From: Stenocarpella maydis
Taxonomy: Eukaryota > Ascomycota > Sordariomycetes > Diaporthales > Diaporthaceae
Direction of reading: 5' to 3'
NCBI GenBank assembly: GCA_002270565.1
Contig: NQMI01000220.1
Coordinates: forward strand, 1-52,728
DNA length: 52,728 nucleotides
In this document: piece by piece, positions 21,358 to 32,378 of the stretch
Layout of the letters: each line of letters starts with the position of its first letter
Numbering within the stretch: position 1 is the stretch's first letter
Translations under genes and position numbers: made by a program
Notes under the pieces: generated by a model
Told to the model about the DNA's origin: nothing
What the model saw: only the letters and a program-made list of their open reading frames with translations
The model's database searches: none

Positions 21358-24105
21358 ATGCCTGCTTCACAACTCAAGAGGCTGAAAGCCTCGCTCCGTG
21401 ACCAAGGGATTATCGGTCCACAGCAGTCGAAGAAGCAGAAAAAGGCAACCGCCAAGGATGGACAAGCTCGCAATGAGAGGCGCCTCCAGCGCGGCGCCGC
21501 CCTCGAGAACATCCGCGAGCAGTTCAACCCGTTTCAGTTCAAGGCGAATGCCCGAGGTCCAAAATTTGCCGTGACAACCGACAAACCTGACCCTAAGAAA
21601 GGGGTCGTGGGGCGTCCCGGCATGGCCAAAGCGCTGGGCGAAGAGAGGAGGAAGGAGACGCTCCTGCTCGAGATGCAGCGGCGGAATCGAATCGGCGGTA
21701 TTTTCGACAGACGGTTCGGTGAGGGCGATCCGAACATGACGCCAGAGGCTGCTGCCGCACAGCGATTTGCGCTGGAGAAGCAGAAGGCGCACAAGAAGAC
21801 CTCGATGTTCGATTTGGAAGATGATGACGAGCCGGTCCTGACGCACGGGGGCAAATCTTTTGAGTTTGATGAGCAAGGAGAGCTCAAGGATGACTTCAAT
21901 GAGGAATTTTCCGACAGCGGCTCGGACATGTCAGACCTCGAGGAGCACAACCGGAAGAGACTAAAGCGTCTGCGAGACCAGGTCGAGGCAAATGAAGCAG
22001 GCGATGAGAAGGAGCCTGAGAAAAAGAAGTCTAAGAAAGAGGTGATGGAGGAAGTCATCGCCAAGTCGAAATTACACAAGTACGAACGCCAAGCTGCGAA
22101 GGAAGACGACGAAGACCTCAGACTCCAGCTGGACAAGGAGACGGCAGACATCCGGTCCCTTCTCATGGGCCACCGCATGAAGAAGAGCGGAGAGTCGCCA
22201 TTCGACGGCACGAAGGACGAAAACAAAGCGAAAGCTGTCGCAGGTCTGGACAGGGATGCTTTCGAAAAGGATTATGACCTTGCGGTGAGAAAGATGACGC
22301 AGGACAAGCGAGCAAAACCAACCATGAGGACCAAGACAGACGAAGAAATCGCAGAGAAGGAGGCCGAGCGGCTACGGGAGCTAGAAGAGAAGAGGCTCAA
22401 GCGGATGAGGGGCGAGGATGTGAGTGACTCGGAAGAAGACGAAGACAGCGAGGAAGAAGCCGAGGCCGAGGACGATGGCAATAAGCCTGCCTTTGAAATC
22501 ATCAGGACGGATGGCGAGGAGGTCGATTTCGGCTTAGGCAAGGGCATCAAAGCACGCCCGACCGCGACAGAACTTGGCTTCGATGATGAAGATGATTTCG
22601 TGATCGAAGACAACCTGATTGCGAGTGGTTCGGACCTGGACGATATTGACAATATCGAATTTTCCTCGAGCGAAGATGAGGGATCTGCCGCCGGCGAGGA
22701 CGAAGATGATGAGTTTACGAGAGGACTTCTTACAGAGAGCGAGGCAAAAGACTCCATCTTCAACAAGGACACGAACCCCTATCCCAAGAACGCAGCGGAT
22801 GATGGCTTGCCATATACATTCCCATGCCCACAGGACCATGCCGAGTTTCTCGAGGTTGTCAAGGACATCCCGTTGTCCAGGCAGCCAACCGTCATTCAAC
22901 GTATCCGAGCTTTATACCATCCTAAGCTCCGAAGCGAATATAAGGAGAAATTGGGGAACTTCTCCAGGGCACTCGTGCGGCACATCGCTTACCTTGGTAC
23001 AGTCTCTGGCGAAGGTCTGTACTCCACACTGGAGAACGTGATTCGGCATGTGCATTCTCTGGCCAAGATGTTCCCGGTCGAGATCGCGCAAGAGTTTCGC
23101 TCACATATCGAAGAGATGGGACAACAGCGACCCCTGGCACTTGAAGTTGGGGACTTGTATGTCTTCACGGCGATTGGTTCAATGTTTCCAACATCAGATC
23201 ATTTCCATCAGGTTGCCACGCCGGCGATGCTCTCAATGGGACGTTACCTGGGCCAGAAGATCCCAAGCAACCTGGCGGACTATGCCACGGGCACTTATCT
23301 CTGCATACAGTCCTTGCACTACCAGAAGCTTGCCAGACGTTACGTGCCAGAGGTCATGAACTTTACGCTGAACACCATTTGTGCCCTGGCGCCTGAGAGG
23401 CCCAAGCGAAAGCTCCGCTTGTTCCCCGTGCACGAACCAAACCCTTCGACACGGACCAATGATGCAAAGAAGACTGCGATCCGCAAACTTGGCTGCAATG
23501 ATTGCAGGTCATCACAAACTGAATTGTCCAACGACAGAAAGGTCGCACTATTGAGCACCAGTATATCATTGCTCATGGCGGCATCCGAGACGTGGGCAGG
23601 GAAACCATCATTCTTCGAGACCTTTGAGCCAGCACTTAGGACATTGGAATTTCTCACGTCCAAGCCCAACCGACCGCATCTCCCTGACGCACTCCTACAG
23701 GATGCTGAGAAGGTATCCGCGCACCTCTCTCGCGCCCTCAAGGTGGCGACGCTGTCGCGGAGGCCGCTGGAGCTGCACCATCACAAGCCACTCGCGATCA
23801 AGACGTTTATTCCTAAGTTTGAGGACGGCTTCGACCCCGAGAAGCACTACGACCCGGATCGGGAGCGGGCGGAGCTGGCCAAGCTGCGGGCAGAGCACAA
23901 GAAGGAACGGAAGGGGGCAATGCGGGAGCTCCGCAAGGACGCCAACTTCATGGCGCGCGAGAAGCTGCGCCTCAAGAAGGAGAAGGATGCGGCGTACGAG
24001 AAGAAGTACAAGAGGCTCGTGGCCGAGATCCAGGGCGAGGAAGGCCACGCCGCAAACGAGTACGAGAGGGAGAGGCAGAAACGGAAGCAGGCGAAGAACA
24101 GGTAG
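21358..24105 (+). CDS. NOP14: Nucleolar complex protein NOP14
   Basis: Single-exon, 915 residues; yeast Nop14 is about 810. It is a component of the small-subunit processome required for 18S pre-rRNA maturation and 40S export, acting in the nucleolus. The N-terminus has the conserved FNPFQFKAN and GRPGMAKALGEERRKETLLLE followed by GGIFDRRFGEGD. The middle is a long Lys/Glu/Asp-rich region with acidic clusters, as in the family. From about residue 490 comes the conserved helical core (DGLPYTFPCPQDHAEFLEVV, then RIRALYHPKLRSEYKEKLG). The C-terminus is strongly basic and coiled (RAELAKLRAEHKKERKGAM). The ATG at 21358 has a clean AAGATG context. No sign of truncation. Confidence 0.96.
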   Translation: MPASQLKRLKASLRDQGIIGPQQSKKQKKATAKDGQARNERRLQRGAALENIREQFNPFQFKANARGPKFAVTTDKPDPKKGVVGRPGMAKALGEERRKETLLLEMQRRNRIGGIFDRRFGEGDPNMTPEAAAAQRFALEKQKAHKKTSMFDLEDDDEPVLTHGGKSFEFDEQGELKDDFNEEFSDSGSDMSDLEEHNRKRLKRLRDQVEANEAGDEKEPEKKKSKKEVMEEVIAKSKLHKYERQAAKEDDEDLRLQLDKETADIRSLLMGHRMKKSGESPFDGTKDENKAKAVAGLDRDAFEKDYDLAVRKMTQDKRAKPTMRTKTDEEIAEKEAERLRELEEKRLKRMRGEDVSDSEEDEDSEEEAEAEDDGNKPAFEIIRTDGEEVDFGLGKGIKARPTATELGFDDEDDFVIEDNLIASGSDLDDIDNIEFSSSEDEGSAAGEDEDDEFTRGLLTESEAKDSIFNKDTNPYPKNAADDGLPYTFPCPQDHAEFLEVVKDIPLSRQPTVIQRIRALYHPKLRSEYKEKLGNFSRALVRHIAYLGTVSGEGLYSTLENVIRHVHSLAKMFPVEIAQEFRSHIEEMGQQRPLALEVGDLYVFTAIGSMFPTSDHFHQVATPAMLSMGRYLGQKIPSNLADYATGTYLCIQSLHYQKLARRYVPEVMNFTLNTICALAPERPKRKLRLFPVHEPNPSTRTNDAKKTAIRKLGCNDCRSSQTELSNDRKVALLSTSISLLMAASETWAGKPSFFETFEPALRTLEFLTSKPNRPHLPDALLQDAEKVSAHLSRALKVATLSRRPLELHHHKPLAIKTFIPKFEDGFDPEKHYDPDRERAELAKLRAEHKKERKGAMRELRKDANFMAREKLRLKKEKDAAYEKKYKRLVAEIQGEEGHAANEYERERQKRKQAKNR

Positions 24106-24331
24106 TACTGGACCCAGGTGGTCTAAAAGACCAGATACTACTCAAATTCTTCTTCACAGCGTACAAATACCACAGATTTTTGTATTCCGCAGCAGAGTCC
24201 GTGTCCAGGATTTACGAATGATCAGGGTGTGTTCAATTATCCAAAATCCATCAATCAGTACCACAGTGCCAGAAGGTATCAGCTGCCAGACATCTCAGCA
24301 TACAGTACTTACTGGTACCATCCCGATCTGA
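24106..24331. other. NOP14 3' region
   Basis: About 230 bp between the NOP14 stop and the F-box-like relic on the opposite strand; no feature recognised. Confidence 0.4.
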
Positions 24332-24589
24332 TCAGCGTGCTGGGGCTGTTGAGCAGGGCGAGCCATCCGCGGATCTTGTGAGTGATATCGTGGCGGCTCC
24401 ATCTAAGGTAGTCTTACGCAGGAAGACCTCCTCGACGAGACTGTGGAAAGCCTTCGACACGAGGCTGAGGTTGAAGGCTATGGAAATCGGGATGAACCTG
24501 ACGATAGCCTTGAGGAGCTCATTGGGGAACTGAGGTCGGACGAGGACGACCTCAACTGTGACCTCGGCGGGCTCCATTGCAAACGGCAT
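24332..24589 (-). pseudogene. F-box-like gene fragment, probably frameshifted
   Basis: An 85-codon frame from an ATG at 24589 has an F-box-like stretch, FPNELLKAIVRFIP followed by LSLVSKAFHSLVEEVFLRK, as at the start of many fungal F-box proteins (substrate receptors of SCF ubiquitin ligases). After that the frame turns into Ser/Thr/Ala-rich sequence of no family type. In another frame of the same strand, just downstream, sequence reading DYLRWSRHD and then RGWLALLNSPSTLI resumes protein-like character, consistent with a one-base frame slip near 24410. Only about 230 bp remain before the NOP14 3' end, so the gene would also be truncated. A real short gene with an unusual intron is the alternative. 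Confidence 0.35.
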
Positions 24590-25004
24590 TCAGATATTGG
24601 GCGGAGCTGCGGTGGTAATGCCGGCGGGTCTAAGAAAAGAGACACTAGGTGGTTGCACCGTACCTAGGCCCCTAGGATTGTAAATTGGCTGGCTGCCGGT
24701 GAGAGAGAGTTGTAGGGGGGAGGATTGAAACAAAGGCGAGGTGATCTGAAATGGTTGTCTACCACGGCACTGTTGGTTCTGGACGCTACCAACACGGAGA
24801 AAACGGACATCCAGCACGTGCCGCCGACAATACTTTTCACCGATGCTAGAATTCTTGGACCAATCCATGCGACAAACCTCCCAACAACACCGAACACAAC
24901 TTCCGTAACCTCTTGACTTTTCTTAACCCGCCCGCACACCTCGCACCTCACGCACCATTGCCTCTCCCAGAACAGACGGGGGCGGCTCTGGAGTCGAGGC
25001 CGGC
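24590..25004. other. Spacer upstream of the orphan ORF
   Basis: About 415 bp between a minus-strand relic and a plus-strand ORF. GTACCTAGGCCCCTAGG at about 24659-24675 is a short CCTAGG-containing motif. No gene recognised. Confidence 0.4.
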
Positions 25005-25692
25005 ATGGACAGCTTCCCTGAGGAGAAGCCTCATCATGGGGGCCGAGACCTCCGTGATGTACTTCGTGAGGGCCACTGTAAGCGACCTCCTCTCTGGCCA
25101 GCTGAAGGAGTCAATCTGACCAACTACAACATGCCGGACGACAAGGGAGTATGCAAAACCGCGGGAAAGGAAATTCTTGCTCGAGAGCACATCGATAACT
25201 GTGACTGGGAGTACCTCCAATACGGCACTATCATCGTCGGCATCTCCAAGAACAAGAACAAGCTATCAGGGAGGGCCGCATACCTCGGATTTCTCAAGCC
25301 AGCTGGGTACCGTTTCTGGCTGCATACAACTGGTGAGCTACCCACCAGATCCGAGCACACAGCTCAAGAAGCTTGGAATCTATGACCTGCAAACTAAAGT
25401 CGACCAGGCATGCAAAGATGGGGACAAGATCGAGACAGCTCAGCTGCTTCACGAGATCAACATCGTCCACGAGAAGATCATGTCGGTGGAACAAGACACC
25501 CCCGTTCCTGTAGAACCACCGCAACCCTTCGGCAAGAAGGAGCACAAATATCTCATGAAGACGCTGGATGAAGTTGTGCCTCCACCCGTCTACGGCGAGA
25601 GTGTCTTCCTCCGGCTCCCCAGTGGTCAAGTCGTCGGTGCGACTAATGGCATGGCGATCATCTTTGAAACGCAGAATGATGCCCTCATTTAA
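25005..25692 (+). CDS. Hypothetical protein, no family recognised
   Basis: Best model has two exons, 25005-25332 and 25400-25692, around a 67-bp intron (GTGAGC...AAG), giving 206 residues with frame kept. The ATG at 25005 opens the first exon. The first part contains YNMPDDKGVCKTAGKEILA and EYLQYGTIIVGISKNKNK; the second exon is charged and helical (VDQACKDGDKIETAQLLHEI), then Pro-rich, ending in FLRLPSGQVVGATNGMAIIF. Composition is protein-like, with no transmembrane segment or signal peptide. I recognise no domain. It lies between a decayed F-box fragment and a vacuolar mannosidase gene. It could be a lineage-specific protein, or the surviving part of an older gene. The 5' exon is less certain than the 3' one. 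Confidence 0.45.
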
Positions 25693-27099
25693 GTTCCAGG
25701 AAACAAACTTAGAAGAATGAAACAGACCGCAACGCACAACAACAGGATGACGAAGATGAAAAAAATCCACACTGATGAAGTCGAGGCCCAGAGGGCCAAG
25801 GACAGAGACCGCCAACGCAAGGAGGCATATGTCAGCAGCACTACCATCATGAGCGGTGGCGCACATCCAATATGCATGCTGTCGTGGAATCGTCTTCGGA
25901 TATGCATGGGGCGCAGCCTTGTTGCGACAGGTACTCGGCTGGCTGATTCGAATTGGTCAGAAACGATTCGTGAAATGGGTCATCGTTACCATCAGCGGCA
26001 CCATTATGGAAAGAAAAAAAGAGAGACTCGAACGTGGCGTCAGCATGTACGGGAGCTCACGGCGCTCTCGGTCCATGCCCTGTGTCTGGAAAACGAAACC
26101 CCCCCCCCCCCTGCGCTACCACATGCATGAAAGAGATCTAGGCAAGGCTGGCTGTAGCAAGAGAAGTCAGCTCTTGCCCCCATTACAGTCTGTGCTTTCC
26201 ACAAAGGCAGGCAGGGCCCGTACGCCATCAGCTTTAATCTAGGCAGACAATGTCGTGATGGCTTCTCTGTCCCATCACAACTAGGCCTCCCTATCACTAC
26301 CGGCATGGGCGTGGGGCAGCCCTTAATCCTCACCCTCGGACCTGTCACGCAAACAGACCTCAACAGCTTGCTCCATCGCCTTGGTGTCCCCTGCTCCCTC
26401 TGAAATTATCACATATTCTTTAACTCACCTGCACCCTTCCACCCTGGACGCCTCCCAGCCTCAGTTCCCACTCTCCATACGTCTATTGACCACGCCAACC
26501 ACGCACATCCGACAGCTGTTATGGACAGCTGCCGGCGTGACGAAATGACAGTCCACAAGGCGAGGTAAGCCAAGAAGGCCCAAAAGCGATGGGCAAGTAA
26601 GGCATTGGTATCCTTGGACCACTCTGTCCCCATAATACACGGCTCAAAGCTTTTGGGAAGTACAGACTACTTCCTTAGACCACCCTAAGTCCGCTTTGGG
26701 CCGTGATGGATCATGCCCCCAGGCCTACAGACCCCCCAGACCGCCCGAGGCCCGTCTTCAACTTCCCCGCCCGAGAGTTAAGTTCCGGCCTGTCCCCGGC
26801 CTGGGTCCCCAGCAAGCGAACGAATGAACCCCGCAGGATATCTACCCCTGCGTCGTCCCACAAGGTTCTGGGGTCGAGTTCATGTGGGCCTGGTCAGGTT
26901 ACGTGAACTACACAGTAACGGACATCCTAAGGAGATTGAAACCTACACTACAAGCACCACTGCTGCCGTTTTTAAATCTAGACCGCATCACCGGAATTAC
27001 ACAGACGGTCCAGCAGTCCTCTACATCCTGAGCTTGCCCACTAACGTCATTGGTCTTCCCAGCAAATCCCCGGTCGACAACAAGGACAAGAAGCACAGC
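25693..27099. other. Spacer upstream of alpha-mannosidase
   Basis: About 1.4 kb. A lysine-rich open stretch (25717-25830) and a hydrophobic one (25856-26040) lie in different frames and do not join convincingly. A run of C at about 26100-26111 is present. The last part is the mannosidase promoter; the mannosidase frame stays open upstream to an ATG at 26824, but that stretch lacks family character. Confidence 0.45.
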
Positions 27100-30000
27100 A
27101 TGGGTGGCGAACGAAACCTCACCCGGCTCTCGCAGCCCAAGGCCGACTACCCTCTCCGGGCCCAGAAGCCAGTCGGGAAGCTGATTGATCACCTTTATCT
27201 CGACCGGATTGAGCGCGAGTACAAACCGGGCGGCCAGTACGAGAGGGCCACTCTCGCAGCGTGAGTCTCTTGTTCGCTAACCAGCTCATGGTGCCTTGCG
27301 CGATCCCTGCTGACTGATGCTCCCGGGGCCAGAATGTACGATCAAGGTCGTGCTTCAGGTCGACCACATGTGAGACTCTCTACTTGGGCTGCCCCAGGAC
27401 AGGAACGTCCCGAGTTCAAGGATGCTGTCTCGCATGGCTTCAAGGATACAGAGGTTGGCCATTACTTCGGTCCTAGTTGGGCCACTCACTGGTTCAAGGT
27501 CCAGCTTACAGTCCCAGCCCAGCTCCAGAACAAGGAGCGTCTCGAATTCCACTGGGACTCAAGCAGTGAGGCCATGGTCTGGTCCGCAGACGGCAACCCC
27601 CTGCAGGGCTTGACCGGCAACGGCGAGCGAATCGAGTGGCTTCTCCCGGAAGCTTTTCGAGACGGCAAGGAGCACACCTTCTACGTCGAGATGGCCTGTA
27701 ATGGCATGTTTGGAAACCCTACAGGTGGTGACACCATCCAACCCCCTGACCCTAACCGGACGTTCCGTCTTGGCAAGGCCGATATTGTCGCAGTCAATGT
27801 GCAGGCTCGCCAGCTCCGCATAGATATGTGGATCATTGGCGATGTAGCACGTGAGCTACCCAAAGACTCATGGGAGCAGCACCAGGCCCTTTCTGTCATA
27901 AATCGTATCATCGAGACCATCGAGGTGGGCAACCAGGACTCTGTCCTCCGGGCTCGCGAGATCGCCCGGGAGTACATCGGCAACGTTGACTCCGACAAGG
28001 TATACGACAGCGACAAAGAGCCTGTTGTCTACGGCATCGGGCACTGCCATATCGACACGTGCTGGCTCTGGCCCTGGGACGAGACGAAGCGGAAGGTAGC
28101 CCGGTCCTGGACAAACCAGTGTAACCTCATGGAGGAATATCCCGAGTTGCACTTTGCATGCTCTCAGGCCCAGCAGTACAAGTGGCTCAAGCAGTACTAC
28201 CCATATGTTTTTGACCGCGTCAAGGAAAAGGTCAAGTCCGGCCAGTTCAACCCCATCGGAGGAAGCTGGGTGGAGCACGACACCAACTTGCCCAGCGGGG
28301 AGTCTCTTGTTCGCCAGTTCGTCTACGGCCAGCGCTTCTTCGAGTCCCACTTTGGCCAGCGCAGCCAGACCTTTTGGCTACCTGACACGTTCGGATACTC
28401 CGCCCAGCTCCCTCAGCTGTGCAGGCTGGCCGGCATGGACCGGTTCCTGACCCAGAAGCTGAGCTGGAACAACATCAATAACTTCCCGCACACCACCTTC
28501 AACTGGGTCGCACTAGATGGCTCCCAGGTTGTCTGCCATATGCCGCCGGCGGAGACATACACTTCCAGTGCAGAATTAGGCGACGTCAGACGGAGCATTA
28601 CTCAACACAAATCCATGGACCAGGACCACACCTCTCTGCTGGTCTTTGGCAAAGGTGATGGTGGCGGCGGTCCTACCTGGGAGCATCTCGAGAAGCTCCG
28701 CCGTTGCAGAGGTGTCTCGGACAGGACCGGCGGCCTGCCGCGGGTTCACATGGGCAATTCCGTCGACGACTTCTTCGACAAGATCATCCCCAAGGCTGAC
28801 AAGCTCGTTACCTGGTATGGTGAACTCTACTTCGAGCTTCACCGCGGAACCTACACCACCCAGGCGCGTAATAAGCGCAATAACCGGACTTGCGAGTTCA
28901 TGTTGAGGGCCATAGAGCTCTTTGCCACCATCGCCTCGTTGAAAAACTCGTCGTACAAGTACCCCAAGGAGGACATCGATAGCATGTGGGAGAACGTTCT
29001 CCTCTGCCAGTTCCACGATTGCCTTCCTGGTAGCTGTATTGAAATGTGTTACGACGACTCTGACAAGGTAATATCCCCCATCCTTCCCTGAGCCCTGACA
29101 CCTCTCCCTACGTCCTTTACTCTGGCAGCCAAATAGCTGATCCTGAATAGCTCTATGCCCACGTTTACGAGACTGGTAAGAAGTGTCTCGCAGACGCCAG
29201 GGCTGCGCTTGGCGTGGGTGACGAGACTACCAATATCACCGCGATCGAGGACGTCACGGCACTCAACAGCCTGTTCTGGCCCAGGAAGAGTCTCGTGGAG
29301 CTAGGCAACAACACGGCAGCTGTCGCCTGCGGCGCCGGCCCGTACCTGAACCTGCAGCCCTTCAAGGAGCCAGTCGCGGAAGCTGCGGCTGTGTCAATCG
29401 GAGAGGTTTCTAAGGGGGTTTTTGTCTTGGAAAACGAGCAACTTCGGGTCAAGGTCGAGGACGGCGTCATCACATCCCTTTACGACCGCCTCGCTGATCG
29501 CGAGGTCCTCTCTGGCAAGGCCAACCAGTTCGTGATTTTCGACGATAAGCCACTGTACTGGCAGGCATGGGACGTTGAGGTCTTCCACCTCGATTCGCGC
29601 AAGGAGCTCCCGGTCCACGACACCCAGATCAGCGAGAAGAAGAGCTATCGGGTAAGCCTGACTAGCCGTGTCAAGATCAGCGAGAAGAGCAAACTCGTCT
29701 CGACAATCAGCCTTTCGGCCGCTCTCAAGGGCCAGCAATCATTTGTCGAGGTCAGCACCGAGGTCGACTGGCACGAGGACATGAAGTTCCTCAAGGTGGA
29801 GTTCCCGACTACCCTGAGAAACACCGAGGCCAACTACGAAACCCAGTATGGCATCGTGAAGCGACCGACCCACTACAACACGACGTGGGATATGGCTAAA
29901 TTTGAGGTATGCTGCCACAAATTTGCCGACCTGTCTGAGTCCAACTACGGCGTCTCCATTCTCAACGACAGCAAATATGGATTCGCCACCATTGGCAGTC

Positions 30001-30497
30001 TGATGCGCCTCTCACTCCTCCGCGCCCCCAAGGCTCCCGACGCGCATGCCGACATGGGCACCCACAAGATGCGGTACGCAATCTTGCCACACACAGGCCC
30101 TCTCAGCAGCACCACCGTCCGAGCCGGGTACGAGTTCAACAGCCCTCTGGTCCTGGCTCGCAAGCCCAAGACGTTGTCGTCCGAGGCGCCTATCCAGCTG
30201 GTAGGCGACTCCGACATTGTCATCGACGCCGTCAAACGTGGTGAAGACGACGAGGACGTCAGCCGCGGCGATCTCCCCGTCCGCAAGGGCAAGTGTGTCA
30301 TCGTCCGCCTGTACGAGTCCCTTGGCGGCCGTTCCCGCGCCGCCATCAAGACGACTTGGGACGTCAAGAAGATCACCAAGGTCAACTTGCTCGAGGACGA
30401 GATCCCTGGCGAGGACGCGCTGGAGAAGAATGAGGATGGCAACTATCCCATTACACTGCGGCCGTTTGAGGTCGCCACCTATCGTCTGTGGCTTTGA
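27100..30497 (+). CDS. AMS1: Alpha-mannosidase, glycoside hydrolase family 38 (AMS1-like)
   Basis: Three exons, 27100-27260, 27333-29067 and 29151-30497, phases matching; 1080 residues, close to yeast Ams1 (1083). It hydrolyses terminal alpha-mannose during free-oligosaccharide and glycoprotein turnover. Ams1 homologues reach the vacuole from the cytosol by selective autophagy, and no signal peptide is seen here, which agrees. Order: N-terminal beta domain; catalytic GH38 domain with zinc-site motif GHCHIDTCWLWPWDET at about residue 290; the nucleophile Asp in FWLPDTFGYSAQLPQL at about 405; CQFHDCLPGS near the second splice; then C-terminal beta-sandwich domains ending in PFEVATYRLWL. The ATG at 27100 sits in GCATGGG and matches the short N-terminus of homologues (PLRAQKPVG). 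An earlier in-frame ATG at 26824 is less likely. Confidence 0.96.
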
Positions 30498-32378
30498 GCG
30501 TGTTTGTAGTCCAGCACCTTGACGATGGAACCCCGAGCCTGGGAGACTGCATCGATAGATCAGGTAGTAATGATGTTACGTCAGCGGTAATGGTAGGAGT
30601 AGTTTGATTAACTTGAACGAACCTCTGTATTGAAACCTTGAGTATGAGCTGCCTTGACTATTGAACTGCCACCATCGGTAGAGCTCCAAAGAGACACTGT
30701 ACGATGGGAATCACCGAATGTGAGCACGACGCTAGCGGAAACTAAATGATTTGGGCCAACCACCAAGTGACTTGACTGAGAGTGCAGCCCAAAGTACCTG
30801 TTAGGGTTACTTTTCCCTCTTGAACGAACATCTTTGAATCTTCTGGCATGCTCTACGCCGGCTCTTTGAATCTTCTTTCAGCAGATGAGAGGGAATTCTC
30901 AGTCACCGGACTATTGAACCAATGAAATCTGAGTAAACCGTGGTGAAGACAATGTGATAATTTAGAGAAAGCTTTCTCAAATGGGCCATGTAGAAGAAAT
31001 AGGAGATAACAGTTGTTTCTATGAGCCATTTCACATTCTTTGAGGACCGCCTATGGCTGCCTAGGGTCTTTTGTATATATATAGCTATTTAGGAGAAAGA
31101 TTCTTCCCTCTGATCTCTAGAAGAGCGAGAGGGCACGCGCGGGATATCAAATGGAGTATTCTTACTGAAAACAACTATAACCCCGAGGAAAGATGGTGTT
31201 TTGCACAGGAGGACATTCTAAAGAACGTCACCCACAAAAAACTTCCTCTTACAGCGGCCGCTAGGCCGCTGGCACCTACATAAGACCTCTCAGGAATCCA
31301 CATTGCTGGCTATTTTCTTCTCCTCAACATCCACAAGGACTAATACGGAATATTATTGCTTCCACTACCACGGTCCCCCAAAAGACACAAACCCGTAGGG
31401 AAGATGAGGCTATCCTGTAAGGGTCTACCCTGGAGTCAGGGATACAGTGTAGAATATGAGGGAGGAGAATATCGCAGAAGAAAGTACTGCATGGGTAAGT
31501 ATACCACAGGAGAGTGCACCGTTGGGGACAGAAAGCTTAATCCTAGAGAAGGATACCATAGAGGAGGGAGCAGTCTACCACAGCAGGCACTCAAGCAAGG
31601 AAGACAGGGGGGCATCCTACGGGAGAGTGCCCCGTAAGAAGGTGTCCAAGAGGAGTGCATCCCGGAGCAGGTATTAGGGTCACAACACCAGCACCCACAG
31701 CACTCACTCCTACTCAAGTACAGCACCCACTATCCCACCGTAAATACTCCTATATGTTAAGGACACCCAGTCCCACATGTCAACAATACTCGCCGGAGGT
31801 TATCCGACGGAGGATATCAGACGAGAAGGTCAGGAGTGGCGGATGTCAGAGTAGAGGATGTCCTGCTAGTTTCCCCACTGGGAACTCCTTCATGATAGGT
31901 ACTCACCCCGTAGGAGGTTGGATATCTGCTATACGTCAAGTAGGCAGCTTTCCTATAAGATAAATGCTTGAGGGGGGTTACCTTCCAGCAATTCCGTCCG
32001 GGACACTACCCTATAGGGGTGGCATTCCTGCAATTTTGACCACAAGCTCAAGTTTTCCTCGGTGGAAATCCATTCCGGTGGTGTTTGATTGAAAGAGACT
32101 TTTAAGATCGCCACAGCTCCCAAGTACACAATCCATAGTCGGTTGACCCTAGCTTTGCCTTGAAGCCCTCACACTCTTCCTAAGCTCCCCTCTCAAGCAG
32201 GGAAGACAGTGTGGTATCTCGCTTTTCTGATAATTCCAGATGCCACATGAGCAGCTTATTTGCAAACACAGCCATAAAGTAAAACAGAACAAGTGAGACC
32301 TATGAACGCCCCCCACGAAATATTCAGCGCCTTTTTTCCTTGGCCTCTACCATGCCACCCTTTCTAGACTTTGGTCAT
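30498..32378. other. Gene-free 1.9-kb spacer of unusual composition
   Basis: No gene supported. Bases 31350-31960 are rich in short purine-biased and CACC/CAGCAC-like repeats with several overlapping short open frames. A perfect inverted repeat AGCGGCC-GCTA-GGCCGCT sits at 31253-31270. A near-identical 18-mer (CTCAAGCARGGAAGACAG) occurs at 31590-31607 and 32192-32209. It may be a decayed insertion, but no terminal repeats or coding remnants were recognised. Confidence 0.4.
31253..31270. repeat. GC-rich inverted repeat (7-bp arms, 4-base loop)
   Basis: AGCGGCC and GGCCGCT flank the loop GCTA, making a short strong hairpin in otherwise gene-free sequence. Function unknown. Confidence 0.6.

Noticed and set aside
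25717..26130. Lysine-rich and hydrophobic short frames downstream of the orphan ORF
   Set aside because: They lie in different frames, the hydrophobic one lacks an ATG start, and no splice pair joins them cleanly.
26824..27099. In-frame upstream extension of the alpha-mannosidase from an ATG at 26824
   Set aside because: The extra sequence is not family-like and the downstream ATG at 27100 gives the expected length.
31356..31963. Overlapping short frames of 70-100 codons
   Set aside because: They overlap one another in several frames, are repeat-driven in composition and show no domain.
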